Origin: Oscillatoria nigro-viridis PCC 7112
GTDB lineage: Bacteria; Cyanobacteriota; Cyanobacteriia; Cyanobacteriales; Microcoleaceae
Length of the DNA stretch: 64,000 nucleotides
Assembly (NCBI RefSeq): GCF_000317475.1
Contig: NC_019729.1
Coordinates: forward strand, 4,106,501 to 4,170,500
Direction: 5' to 3'
In this document: positions 46,561 through 54,811 of the stretch, one piece after another
Layout of the letters: each line of letters starts with the position of its first letter
How positions within the stretch are numbered: the stretch's first letter is position 1
Translations under genes and position numbers: made by a program
Notes under the pieces: model-generated
Told to the model about the DNA's origin: nothing
Database searches by the model: none
The model's input: only the letters and a program-made list of their open reading frames with translations

Positions 46561-46941
46561 ATGAGTAATTTTAAGGAACTTATGGATGAGATTGAGCAAT
46601 CACCTACTCAATCAGTGATGAGTAATTTTAAGCAATTTATGGATGATATTAAGCAATCACCTACTCAATCACTGCCAGAATCTGATTTAACTCTTCCATC
46701 CCTTCAAATGGATTTAACAGCAGGAACTTTCCTTATGTTGACGCCCTTATCATTTTCAAATAATGAAAAGGAAAAATTCTCAGAAGAGGTGTCGAGCTTA
46801 ATTCAGAATGAATCTTTTTTATCTGACTTTAGCAATCAAATTGGTGAACCTTTGCAGCAGGAATCTGAAGATGACTTCGTGAAACGCGCTAGCAATAGGT
46901 TAAGAGAGATGCTTTATGAGAGATTTGGCATCAAAGGTTGA
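46561..46941 (+). CDS. Hypothetical protein with internal 19-residue duplication
   Basis: A 126-residue acidic protein. The first 38 residues are two tandem copies of MSNFKxxMDxIxQSPTQS, encoded by a 57-bp duplication (46561-46617 and 46618-46674). The rest has a hydrophobic LTAGTFLMLTPLSF segment and a charged helical C-terminus (EDDFVKRASNRLREMLYERFGIKG). ATG 46561 is preferred to a GTG one codon earlier. Function unknown. It follows the 52-residue gene closely, in the STAND/glycine-zipper locus. Confidence 0.65.
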   Translation: MSNFKELMDEIEQSPTQSVMSNFKQFMDDIKQSPTQSLPESDLTLPSLQMDLTAGTFLMLTPLSFSNNEKEKFSEEVSSLIQNESFLSDFSNQIGEPLQQESEDDFVKRASNRLREMLYERFGIKG

Positions 46942-47186
46942 ATGGATATAATGTTCAGGCCTGTCGAAGTAGTCGCAGCATAACTTAGTGCGATCGCAGC
47001 TCTTGTAGGTTGAGTTGAAGCTTGTGTTCACCTACCTCTTTTTCCAGTTACAATCTTATCCCTTTGCAGCATTTCAAAGTGTGCTGATTGCACGGATACC
47101 GATCGCCTCACCAATCATAAAAAGCGATCGCCCCATAACACATAAAGAGCGATCGATGTCTGCCACCAAAAGCATCAACGTTAGTT

Positions 47187-47522
47187 TTAACCCACTGCAA
47201 ATTCTGTGAACTGACGCATATAAGGTGGATGAAACCCAACCACAATGTCCGACTTCGGCACACCTATATTAACCAGTTCTTGCCCTAAATCGATTTCAGT
47301 TCCATTCTGCTGAATCCAGATTTTGCCATCCTTAATATCGAGATGTATAGCACAGCCGTAAACTCGCTGTTTGTTATCCCAACCCACTCGAACAACTTGA
47401 TAATGATTGTGTTCCGTGTCAAAAACAACTTGCACATCTACTTCTCCATAAGAAGGCTTGTAGGCAGCATATTTCGTGAGAATTTGTTTGATACAATCCC
47501 GATATTTTTCTATTTTTTCCAT
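47187..47522 (-). CDS. xisI: XisI-family protein
   Basis: A 111-residue protein of the XisI family, named for control of fdxN-element excision in Anabaena. It has the family pattern MEKIEKYRDCIKQIL, VVFDTEHNHYQVVRVGWDN and C-terminal GVPKSDIVVGFHPPYMRQFTEFAVG. It overlaps the end of xisH by 13 bp, so the two are co-translated. Most xisHI pairs in cyanobacteria are not near a DNA element, and their general role is unsettled. No fdxN element is visible here. Confidence 0.9.
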   Translation of the reverse strand: MEKIEKYRDCIKQILTKYAAYKPSYGEVDVQVVFDTEHNHYQVVRVGWDNKQRVYGCAIHLDIKDGKIWIQQNGTEIDLGQELVNIGVPKSDIVVGFHPPYMRQFTEFAVG

Positions 47523-47926
47523 AAAGCTATCACCTCTTCTTCTACGTCATAGACCAATAATTTTAACTGGTAATCTTCCACGACAGCGGTTGTAAATTCA
47601 CGCTTGAAAAAATCGTTATATGCCGTCAAAGGAATTGCCAAAAATAGCTGACGTTGGGGGTCTTTAAACTTGAGTGCTGTACGGTAGTTGATAAATTGTC
47701 CAACCGCTAAATGAAAATCTGTTATGGCTGAAGTATTCAAAAAGCTCTTGATTTCTACAGCAATTTTCTCCCCCTGCCGTTCGGCTGCCAGCAGGCGTTC
47801 CGCCCCCAGATCGATTAACATATCAACTCCACCCACACTGATGGAAAGTGGGTCATCTGTAATCTGCCAACCCTCCTTTTCCAAGGCAATCTTCACAACA
47901 TCATGAAATTTATCCTTTGCTGACAT
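47510..47926 (-). CDS. xisH: XisH-family nuclease-fold protein
   Basis: A 138-residue XisH protein starting MSAKDKFHDVVKIALEKEGW. It has a PD-(D/E)xK-type core: Asp in MLIDLGAERL, then AVEIKSF (Glu-x-Lys), followed by FHLAVGQFINYR. The frame is open further upstream to 48070, but 47926 is the family start. It overlaps xisI. XisH/XisI are required for fdxN excision in Anabaena; here they stand in a defence-rich neighbourhood, so another role is possible. Confidence 0.92.
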   Translation of the reverse strand: MSAKDKFHDVVKIALEKEGWQITDDPLSISVGGVDMLIDLGAERLLAAERQGEKIAVEIKSFLNTSAITDFHLAVGQFINYRTALKFKDPQRQLFLAIPLTAYNDFFKREFTTAVVEDYQLKLLVYDVEEEVIALWKK

Positions 47927-48196
47927 AAAGCCCTGATGACAAACAATTACAATTATACTGGCATTAATTGAGATGTGTGAGTGCAATTCAGGTTGTTGAC
48001 TTACCAAATCAAACCTCGCGTGGGAGATCGCTATCGTAAGGCTTGTCAAAGGTAGTGCGAGTCCCTTCACAGCAAATACTAAACAGTGCGATGCTTGTAC
48101 GGATAGCGATGCTTGAGTTCAACAAAATATCGATCGCCTATCGAGAAATATTTCTGCTAAAGTATAGCGCGTACTTGAATCAAACAGCCTACACTG

Positions 48197-48526
48197 GTGG
48201 AAAGAATTCCAAACGAGGCCTTAGTAGTTCGTGGCGGTCGCAATCGCCCAGAAGATATTAAACGCAGTACGGCAACTCACCCCAGCGGCATCACGGGGAT
48301 TTCTGTAGAATGTGGAGTAGGATTATCTGTAGCAGAGTTAGCAGTGACAATCCCTCACGGACAAGTTGGTGTGACGACAGTGGGTGAAGTTCGATCGTCC
48401 GATGGAGATGTCATCCGTACTTCTGGCCGAAGCCCAAATCATGCAACATTAACTGGCTTAACACCAGAACAAGCAAGTCTGCTGCTTACACCAACGATTC
48501 CTAATCCATCACAACAGTCATCCTGA
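48197..48526 (+). CDS. Unknown protein of a two-gene cassette
   Basis: A 109-residue protein with a GTG start (ERIPNEALVVRGG...). It contains VVRGGRNRPEDI, a Gly/Ser-rich middle, SVAELAVTIPHGQVGVTTVGEVRSSDGDV and HATLTGLTPEQASLL. The pattern recalls small domains seen as C-terminal tips of polymorphic toxins, but I cannot name the family. It lies 13 bp before a second small gene, so toxin-immunity is possible and untested. Confidence 0.65.
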   Translation: MERIPNEALVVRGGRNRPEDIKRSTATHPSGITGISVECGVGLSVAELAVTIPHGQVGVTTVGEVRSSDGDVIRTSGRSPNHATLTGLTPEQASLLLTPTIPNPSQQSS

Positions 48527-48539
48527 GTAAACTAAAAAT

Positions 48540-48800
48540 ATGCAATATCCCAGAATCTTTGCAGACTTTCATAATGCGGATGAACAAGGTCGCCTTCGCC
48601 TAAATTGCGTTGGTACGATTGAAGATTTGAGTCGCCAAAATATTAAGTTGGAAGGTGGTCAATTGCTAGCATTGTATGACGAAGAATTAGAAGTCGATGG
48701 CGTAGTGCAATATTCAGAAGAGGAAAGTCTTTGGGTTGCAGTAATTGATTGGAAGCAAATTAGGCAAGTACAGGATATGCTGGTTCAAGCAACAGTCTAG
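48540..48800 (+). CDS. Unknown partner of the two-gene cassette
   Basis: An 86-residue acidic protein: MQYPRIFADFHNADEQGRLR, then mainly beta-strand pattern (LLALYDEELEVDGVVQYSEEESLWVAVIDW). Its small size, acidity and tight linkage to the basic upstream partner are compatible with an immunity or antitoxin function, but no family is recognised. Its stop codon overlaps the 3' end of a converging Uma2 remnant. Confidence 0.65.
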   Translation: MQYPRIFADFHNADEQGRLRLNCVGTIEDLSRQNIKLEGGQLLALYDEELEVDGVVQYSEEESLWVAVIDWKQIRQVQDMLVQATV

Positions 48801-48919
48801 TGCGATCGCACATAATCATCATCCCTAATTTGCGATCGACCTCCGGCATCAATTCTCCACAAAGCATCCGGCTGAAATTCGTTATCTGCGTCCAAGCGCA
48901 CAGTAGCATTCTCGACCAA
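48797..48919 (-). pseudogene. Uma2-family (DUF820) endonuclease remnant
   Basis: About 40 minus-strand codons read VENATVRLDADNEFQPDAL and on to DAGGRSQIRDDDYV before a stop. This matches the central NATVRLD-x-DNExQPDA segment of Uma2 PD-(D/E)xK proteins. The N- and C-terminal parts are missing and the reading frame breaks just upstream. The ~270 bp beyond, up to the hydrolase gene, show nothing further. Confidence 0.7.
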
Positions 48920-49188
48920 TTCCACCCCAGCCAACCTCTAATTTGATTGTGTGGTTCGCCGTGACTTCTGCATCTTACCGATGATGCTACATAAAATATT
49001 TTTTCACTCTATTCAGTTAGCGATAAAAATTTAAGCAAACATAGCATCGGCGGGGCGAGTTTTGCCGCACTAAACTCGCTCCTAATATCAAATTCTAACT
49101 AAATCCGCCCCTTAAACCTTCTGCTTCTTCCTTCGCGTCCTACCCTACGGGAACGGCTTCGCCGAACGCACCTCGAAGCGGTTCGTTT

Positions 49189-49890
49189 CTAACACAAATA
49201 CTCAATCCAAGCAGGCAAAACCTCCGGCGAACCGTACCACTTCCCCGGAGAACGAGGCGAATGCCAAACCCCCTCCAACACCAGATTTTCGGCCCCGTCC
49301 AAAACAGCAGCTTCCACCGGCGTAATTCCATCTCCCCAAGTTTCGCCCTTCCCCACAGTCAACTCGTAACTTTTGTAAGCCAGCCAAGTCCCAAAACCGC
49401 GCTTGCCAAAAACAGCCTTCCCAGCAGCGCACACGTAGCGCACCTGCGGGTGAAAAGCCCCCGGATAGTGAATTTTGACAAAATCTAGATTTTTGCGCGT
49501 CCAGCGCTCTTGAGAGACGTGCGGCGTGCCTAAAGTGATTAAAGTATTCACGTAAGGGTGAGCTTCCCACAAACCCGCGTCCTCAAGCACGTCGCCGTGA
49601 ATCGTGTAAGGCTTTTCGCCCAAATAGATGCGAGAAATCCAGCCGCCGGCGGAATGACCGACGAGATTGATCTGGGGAACGCCGTATTGCTGTAACATTT
49701 GTTTGACCGTGCGATCGAGCTGTCGCAAAATTGGCACCATCGACCGCCCGCCAAAAGTCGGCAACCAATCTCCCTTGCCCAGAGGCACTGTTACTGTTGG
49801 GAAACCTCGATCGACCAGAGACTTTTCTAATTCCCGATAGTCGGAAGCAGCAGCAAAATATCCTGGTAAAATCACGGTTGGTAATGGCAT
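49189..49890 (-). CDS. Alpha/beta hydrolase (lipase-like)
   Basis: A 233-residue alpha/beta-hydrolase. It has an oxyanion-type VILPGYFA near the N-terminus, a nucleophile elbow GHSAGGW (Ser about residue 88), a later Asp in GDGITPVEAAVL and His in EGVWHSPRS. It resembles a lipase/PGAP1-like group of cyanobacteria and plants. The substrate is unknown, possibly a lipid. ATG 49890 gives MPLPTVILPG; heptamer repeats lie directly upstream. Confidence 0.85.
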   Translation of the reverse strand: MPLPTVILPGYFAAASDYRELEKSLVDRGFPTVTVPLGKGDWLPTFGGRSMVPILRQLDRTVKQMLQQYGVPQINLVGHSAGGWISRIYLGEKPYTIHGDVLEDAGLWEAHPYVNTLITLGTPHVSQERWTRKNLDFVKIHYPGAFHPQVRYVCAAGKAVFGKRGFGTWLAYKSYELTVGKGETWGDGITPVEAAVLDGAENLVLEGVWHSPRSPGKWYGSPEVLPAWIEYLC

Positions 49891-50042
49891 TGTCAAATTT
49901 AGATTTTAGATTGTAGATTTTAGATTTTGCGGCCGGAGTGCTACGATCTGTTTTTCAAGTTCAAAGACACTTGCCGAAGCATCCTTTGGATTGCTAACAT
50001 CTGCCGCTCGTTAAACCTTTTGCTTAGGGAATATCTACTTCT

Positions 50043-50522
50043 ATGGCTCGCGAGCCGATTCAAACATGGTATTTTACCCTAGTTGTCGTTCACTTAGAAG
50101 ACCGTTTTCTACTGGTACAAGAGCGCAAGTACGAGCAGCAGTGGTATCTCCCAGCAGGGCGAGTGGAAAAAGGGGAGACTTTGCTGGAAGCTGCTATGCG
50201 TAATACCATCGAGGAAGCGGGCATTTCCATCATCGTTGAGGGAATTCTCCGGGTAGAGCACACAGTGATGCCCAAGGGCAATGTGCGCCTCCGAGTCATT
50301 TTTGTGGCTCGTCCGCAAGATAAGACGCCGCCCAAGAGTAAGCCGGATGAGCATACTTTGTGCGCGGGCTGGTATTCTCTCAAGGAATTAGACCAGTTGT
50401 CGTTGCGGGGAGAGGAAGTTCGGGAAATGTTTCAATATATGGCAAGCGGCGCTCCAATTTATCCCATCGACTTGCTCACCATCGAGGGGGCTCCTTTTAA
50501 AAATTACCGCTATCGCTGGTGA
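50043..50522 (+). CDS. Nudix hydrolase
   Basis: A 159-residue Nudix-fold protein hydrolysing nucleoside diphosphate-linked compounds. The Nudix box reads GRVEKGETLLEAAMRNTIEEAGI (about residues 38-60); the consensus REUxEE is RNTIEE, so the first Glu is Asn while the two metal-binding Glu remain. It resembles metazoan NUDT18-like proteins in layout. The substrate is unknown. The ATG at 50043 fits the family start. Confidence 0.88.
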   Translation: MAREPIQTWYFTLVVVHLEDRFLLVQERKYEQQWYLPAGRVEKGETLLEAAMRNTIEEAGISIIVEGILRVEHTVMPKGNVRLRVIFVARPQDKTPPKSKPDEHTLCAGWYSLKELDQLSLRGEEVREMFQYMASGAPIYPIDLLTIEGAPFKNYRYRW

Positions 50523-51330
50523 ATCCATCGATTTGGGATTTGGGATTTGGGATTTGGGATTGAATAATTACTTCCACCGATGAATCCGGTTGTGTAACAG
50601 AATTGGAAACAGGGGTCGATCGAACGGCTCGATCGTGTGTAATGAAATAATTCGGCCCCAGAACCCGGAAAAAGAGGGTATAGCAGCGGCGCAGTCTGTT
50701 TTTTGCTCGCCCCAGTCCGGCCCGCCTGACGCCCCGCTCACCATTCTCAACAATAACTGAGAAACCGCCTATAGGATTCGGCCAAAGTCATTAGCCAAGA
50801 AAAACAATGGTTTCAGCAATTAACAACGTCCTCACCCGATTTGCGGCGGTTGCTGTACCAGCGTGGAACCAGGAAAGAAACCGGGTTTCTAGGCTTGAGT
50901 GCTTGATGTGAGGGTCGCGAAATCTCCATAAAAGTCGATCGGGCAATTTCGATACCGACCGTGCTAAAATTATACCTTTGAATTCCCCAACCTCTCCTCA
51001 TTAAAACGAATTCACCCTCAATCACAACCACAACAATATAAATTACCAATCCCCCAATCACTCAATCCCCCAATCCCCCAATCTAAAATCTAAAATCTAA
51101 CAATCTCCCAATCCCCCAACCTAAAATCTAACAATCTCCCAATCTAAAATGTAACAATCCCCCAATCCCCCAATCCCCCAATCCTCCAATTCCCCAATCC
51201 CCCAATCTCCCCATCTCCCCATCTCCCCATCTAAAATCGAACAATCTCCCAATCCCCCAATCTAAAATCTAAAATCTAAAATCGAACAATCCCCCAACCT
51301 AAAATCTAAAATCTAAAATCTAAAATTTAA
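50523..51330. other. Repeat-filled intergenic region
   Basis: No gene is supported. GATTTGG heptamers lie at about 50530-50558. A GAAACCGGGTTTCT palindrome lies near 50872. 51053-51330 is a long array of CCCCAAT and AATCTAA heptamers. An ATG at 50806 opens only ~34 codons and has no ribosome site. Confidence 0.65.
51053..51330. repeat. Long heptamer array (CCCCAAT / AATCTAA)
   Basis: About 280 bp consisting almost only of alternating CCCCAAT and AAAATCT type units, running up to the start codon of the TonB-like gene. The largest STRR tract in the window. Confidence 0.9.
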
Positions 51331-53046
51331 ATGACTGACTCTTCCTCCCTAGCCAACACCCTTTCCGAACCGCTGCGCCAGCCTTATTGGTGGGCAGCCC
51401 TAGCTTCTGTCAGCCTGCACGGAGTGCTCGGAGTAAGCGCCCCGACGCTCTCAAACATACTTTTCGGTGGAAATTCCTCAAAAAATATCCCCGGTTCTGT
51501 AGGCATAGTAGAACTAACTCCTGCAGAAGTCAGCCGCCTGCCACAAACCATACCACCGAAACCGTCTAATACGCGATTTACGCCATTTTCGATCGCACCA
51601 GTTCCCCTTCCGCCAGCGCCAAAGTTAGCCCCGCCCTTGCCCCCCGCACCTGATACCATCAACTTGCCCGCCATGCCGCCGGGAATGCCCCCTCCTGGAT
51701 TCTTTTCCCCTCTCCCTCCTTCCCCTCTCCCGCCCTTCACGGCCCCAACAGCCCCGCCGCCTCCCAAAACTCCATCCCCAACAGTCAGAACCCCCTCACA
51801 GCCAACAACACCCACTATCATCCCACCCGTACCTCCCAGCGGTTTGCTTTTCCCACCCTTACCTGGTAATTTCGATCGCAATATCCCGCCGCCGCCATCA
51901 ATGACAGAAGCGCCCCAGCTTCCCGGCGGCGGTTCGGAAGACGAAGCAGAGACGCTCAAAAAGATCATAGCCAGTAGAGGCGGACTGCCACTATTTCCAG
52001 ACGGAGCTCCAGTCTTTACCCCGGAATTCCCAATTGGCAGGAATGTCGGACCCGATGGAGTACCAAAATTGACTCAAAAAGATCCGAATAAAAGGAATCT
52101 CATCGCAGAAACTCCTGAAGAAAGAATCAAAAGACAACAATTTGAAGAGGGACAGCGACAGCTAGGACAGTCCGGACAACCGGGTGCAAACTTACCCACC
52201 GACAGAGAGACACAGCTTGCGGCTGCAAATACCTATGTTGCTTTGTTTGAGAAATTCAAAAAGGCTTATCCTGACTTGGAAATGACGAGCCCGACTCCTG
52301 TGAATGTCCCTTATCCCGTAACAGCTTGCTCGCAAAAACTCCAAGGAACAGCAGTTTTTGGAGCAGTTGTCAGCCCTCAAGGCTTGCTCAAGGCCGAGCC
52401 TCAGCCGATCGTCCCGACGGGTTACAGTATTCTGGATAATACCGCTAAAATTGCGATTATTAGCCCTTCTCTAACATTTTCAGCAGCCAGCACGCACAAG
52501 CTTTACCAACTGACTGTCGATTTTAAGTACGACGAAAAAGTTTGCAGTGGCATTCCTGCCACCCCAACCAGGCCCAACCCACCAGGCCAGCAGCGGCCAG
52601 CGCCCGCCCCCACAGCGCCCAGACCAACAGGCCAGCAGCCTTCCCCAGCGCCTACAGAAGTGAAACCGCAGTTTGAGAAGCCGCCGGCCCCCTCGACCAA
52701 ACCGCAGCCAGGGGCCAAACCGTCGCCGTCGGCACCCAAGCCTGCGGCTCAACCGTCGCCCTCGCCTGAACCGAAGCCAGCCGCAGAACAGTCGCCTTCT
52801 CCTCAACCGCAACCCGCCCAAGAATCCCCGCAGCCGGAAGCAGCGCCATCTCCTGCCCCGGAAGTGTCGCCCTCGCCGGAAGCAGCGCCATCTCCTGCCC
52901 CGGAAGTGTCGCCCTCGCCGGAAGCAGCGCCATCTCCTGCCCCGGAAGTGTCGCCATCTCCTGCCGCCGAAGTGTCGCCATCTCCTGCCCCGGAAGTGTC
53001 GCCCTCGCCGGAAGCAGCGCCATCTCCTGCGGCTACCGAAAAGTAA
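51331..53046 (+). CDS. Proline-rich TonB-like protein
   Basis: A 571-residue protein. An N-terminal hydrophobic segment (about residues 20-45) could anchor it in the inner membrane. A long Pro-rich region (~70-190) could span the periplasm. A folded domain (~285-405) with QGTAVFGAVVSPQGLLKAEP resembles the TonB C-terminal domain. The last ~165 residues are Pro/Ser/Glu repeats. TonB proteins pass energy to outer-membrane transporters; no ExbB/ExbD lies nearby, and the repeat tail after the domain is unusual. Heptamer repeats replace a normal 5' region. Confidence 0.7.
   Translation: MTDSSSLANTLSEPLRQPYWWAALASVSLHGVLGVSAPTLSNILFGGNSSKNIPGSVGIVELTPAEVSRLPQTIPPKPSNTRFTPFSIAPVPLPPAPKLAPPLPPAPDTINLPAMPPGMPPPGFFSPLPPSPLPPFTAPTAPPPPKTPSPTVRTPSQPTTPTIIPPVPPSGLLFPPLPGNFDRNIPPPPSMTEAPQLPGGGSEDEAETLKKIIASRGGLPLFPDGAPVFTPEFPIGRNVGPDGVPKLTQKDPNKRNLIAETPEERIKRQQFEEGQRQLGQSGQPGANLPTDRETQLAAANTYVALFEKFKKAYPDLEMTSPTPVNVPYPVTACSQKLQGTAVFGAVVSPQGLLKAEPQPIVPTGYSILDNTAKIAIISPSLTFSAASTHKLYQLTVDFKYDEKVCSGIPATPTRPNPPGQQRPAPAPTAPRPTGQQPSPAPTEVKPQFEKPPAPSTKPQPGAKPSPSAPKPAAQPSPSPEPKPAAEQSPSPQPQPAQESPQPEAAPSPAPEVSPSPEAAPSPAPEVSPSPEAAPSPAPEVSPSPAAEVSPSPAPEVSPSPEAAPSPAATEK
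52838..53034 (+). repeat. 42-bp tandem repeats in TonB-like tail
   Basis: Units of GAAGCAGCGCCATCTCCTGC plus CCCGGAAGTGTCGCCCTCGC are repeated about four to five times with small indels in multiples of 3. They encode EAAPSPAPEVSPSP-type sequence. Confidence 0.85.
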
Positions 53047-53130
53047 TTGGGCATCGGTAATTGGCAATCGGTATGGGAATGGGTAAAATCCAATCTGCTT
53101 GCTTAACTATTGTGAGTTAGTAGTTAGTAA

Positions 53131-53188
53131 GGTGCGTCAGCTTGAATATTTGTTGCTTCTCCAACTAATTTCTACTTGCTGACGCACC
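53131..53188. repeat. GGTGCGTCAGC palindrome
   Basis: GGTGCGTCAGC (53131-53141) and GCTGACGCACC (53178-53188) form an 11-bp perfect stem around a 36-nt loop between convergent genes. Possible bidirectional terminator. Confidence 0.65.
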
Positions 53189-53291
53189 CTACTTTATCCA
53201 CTAAGAATGAAGTTGTTTTTCGTCCGCCCGACCCGGCTTTGGACGATTGAATTTTTGACTGCAAAACTAATTACCTATTCCCCTTAACCTC

Positions 53292-54029
53292 TCAATTGTA
53301 TTGAACTTTATACATTTGGAATAAGTCGCCGCTTTGCTTTTTTACTACCTTAGCGCCTGCAGCTTTAATCATTTTTTCCCAATCTTCTATTGTCTCTAAA
53401 AATACTTCCCCGGCTCGATAAGTTTCCAAAATTGCCCAATCTTCTGCTAGAGGAGCATTGGGGTTGAGGACATCAAAAACAAAATGACCGCCCGGTTTTA
53501 GTACCCGCTTGACTTCTCCCATGACTATACTCCAATAGTCTATGGGATAGTAACAGCTAAAGCCTGTAGCGAGGCATAAATCGAACTGAGCCTCCTCGTA
53601 ATTTAACTGGTGAGCGGGGGCAAATTCTACGCCTTTGAACAGCTTAGAATTGAGCTGAGGGCCGCGAGCGTTTAAGGCGTCTCGCGCGGCGCTGCTGATT
53701 TCTTGACCGTAAAAATATGCTTCCCAATCCCGCCAAGGGTAGATGAGAAAGCTGACTCCGCAGCCAATGTCTAAACAGCGCTGATTTTTTTGAGGTTTGG
53801 CAATTTTCCAGAAGGGAGAAACTGTTTTTTCTTGGAGAGTTCCTGCGACTGATTCCAGGAAAATCGGCATTGCTTCGACTTCTTCGGGTAAAGCGAAAGC
53901 TTCTCCTCGGTATTCGCGATCGAACCGAGAAGCGACTTGCGACAGTAAAACTTGCCAGCTATCTGATTTTCCTTTAGCAAACCAAGTCTGCTCCTGACCC
54001 GCTACTGGGCGATCGGACTTTTTAGGCAT
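53292..54029 (-). CDS. Class I SAM-dependent methyltransferase
   Basis: A 245-residue methyltransferase. Motif I is CLDIGCGVSFLIYPW (about residues 89-103), followed by an acidic YGQEIS motif II, and the post-motif FDLCLATGFSCYY plus VKRVLKPGGHFVFDVLNP, typical of the UbiE/methyltransferase-11 group. The substrate is unknown. It lies 7 bp after a small conserved membrane protein gene in the same orientation, suggesting co-transcription. Confidence 0.85.
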   Translation of the reverse strand: MPKKSDRPVAGQEQTWFAKGKSDSWQVLLSQVASRFDREYRGEAFALPEEVEAMPIFLESVAGTLQEKTVSPFWKIAKPQKNQRCLDIGCGVSFLIYPWRDWEAYFYGQEISSAARDALNARGPQLNSKLFKGVEFAPAHQLNYEEAQFDLCLATGFSCYYPIDYWSIVMGEVKRVLKPGGHFVFDVLNPNAPLAEDWAILETYRAGEVFLETIEDWEKMIKAAGAKVVKKQSGDLFQMYKVQYN

Positions 54030-54036
54030 TTTGGAA

Positions 54037-54234
54037 TTACCTTTTAGAGGCTTTGAGAGCTTTTGTAAAGTTTTGGCGGTAAGGCTTATTAAAAATTAAC
54101 GCCGGCCAGAGCAGGGAGAGCTTCAGGCGATTTGTAAAACTTCTGTCGAAGTTAGTGCGATCGAAACCATTCCAAAATTTCCAAATACCGCCACCGTAAG
54201 CGATCAGCAATGCCAAGCTAATTAACGTACTCAT
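54037..54234 (-). CDS. Small conserved cyanobacterial membrane protein
   Basis: A 65-residue protein with an N-terminal hydrophobic helix (STLISLALLIAYGGGIWKFW), then a conserved-looking NRLKLSLLWPALIFNKPYRQNF segment and a basic end. I recognise the pattern as a small protein conserved in many cyanobacteria, function unknown. It is the upstream partner of the methyltransferase gene. Confidence 0.75.
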   Translation of the reverse strand: MSTLISLALLIAYGGGIWKFWNGFDRTNFDRSFTNRLKLSLLWPALIFNKPYRQNFTKALKASKR

Positions 54235-54811
54235 TTAAAAAACCCCTAAGCAATGGATAGGATTTTGGGTCAGCTAGTCAAAGCGCTACCCTTAATCTAT
54301 CATTTATCAGACGGCAAGGCGCACCGATAGCCGTAGTAATTCCACCTTCAGAAAGAGACTGCCAAATCCCCGCTGGCGACAAACTTAAAAATAACACCCC
54401 CTTCATAGCTTTCACCGAGCAAGCAAGAAGGGACTTCAGCCAAAAGTCGAGGATTCTGAGGACTTATACCATTTTAGATTGAAGATTTGAAGAATTAAAG
54501 AATTGGGAATGGCTAATGAGATAAGGGTTTGGAGCACGGGGCTACAGTTGCATTCTTTTTTTAAACTGGTATTATCCAAGATCCCCTACAAATCCGAGCT
54601 CGACCGGGGGATTGGTGCGATGCCGCAAGTTCTAATTCCGTTGAAATCGGTTGCTGCTGGGGGACGGCCAGCCCTAACGGGATTTCACAGACGTGTAACT
54701 ACTCAAAGATAATTAACTAAGAACTGATTGCTGGTGGCCCACGAATTACAGCAGGCAAACTTTTTCTAGCGGACAATAGCGGTAGAGAGCTTTCTAAGCA
54801 AGGAGGATTTT
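54235..54811. other. Intergenic region before nucleotidyltransferase fusion
   Basis: No gene is supported; a 69-residue frame at 54503 lacks any family features. The only clear signal is AAGGAGG at 54799-54805, serving the next gene. Confidence 0.55.

Noticed and set aside
47015-47209. 64-residue plus-strand frame
   Set aside because: No ribosome site, overlaps xisI, and carries HIP1-rich intergenic sequence.
47187-47926. Presence of an fdxN-type excision element
   Set aside because: Only xisH and xisI are present; no recombinase gene, interrupted fdxN or matching direct repeats were found in the window.
50806-50910. 34-codon frame starting at an ATG in the repeat-filled region
   Set aside because: No ribosome site and it runs through a dispersed GAAACCGGG palindrome.
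52480-53067. Arg/Gly-rich minus-strand frame of 195 codons
   Set aside because: Antisense of the Pro/Ser/Glu repeats of the TonB-like gene.
54503-54712. 69-residue plus-strand frame
   Set aside because: No recognisable pattern and no ribosome site; treated as intergenic.
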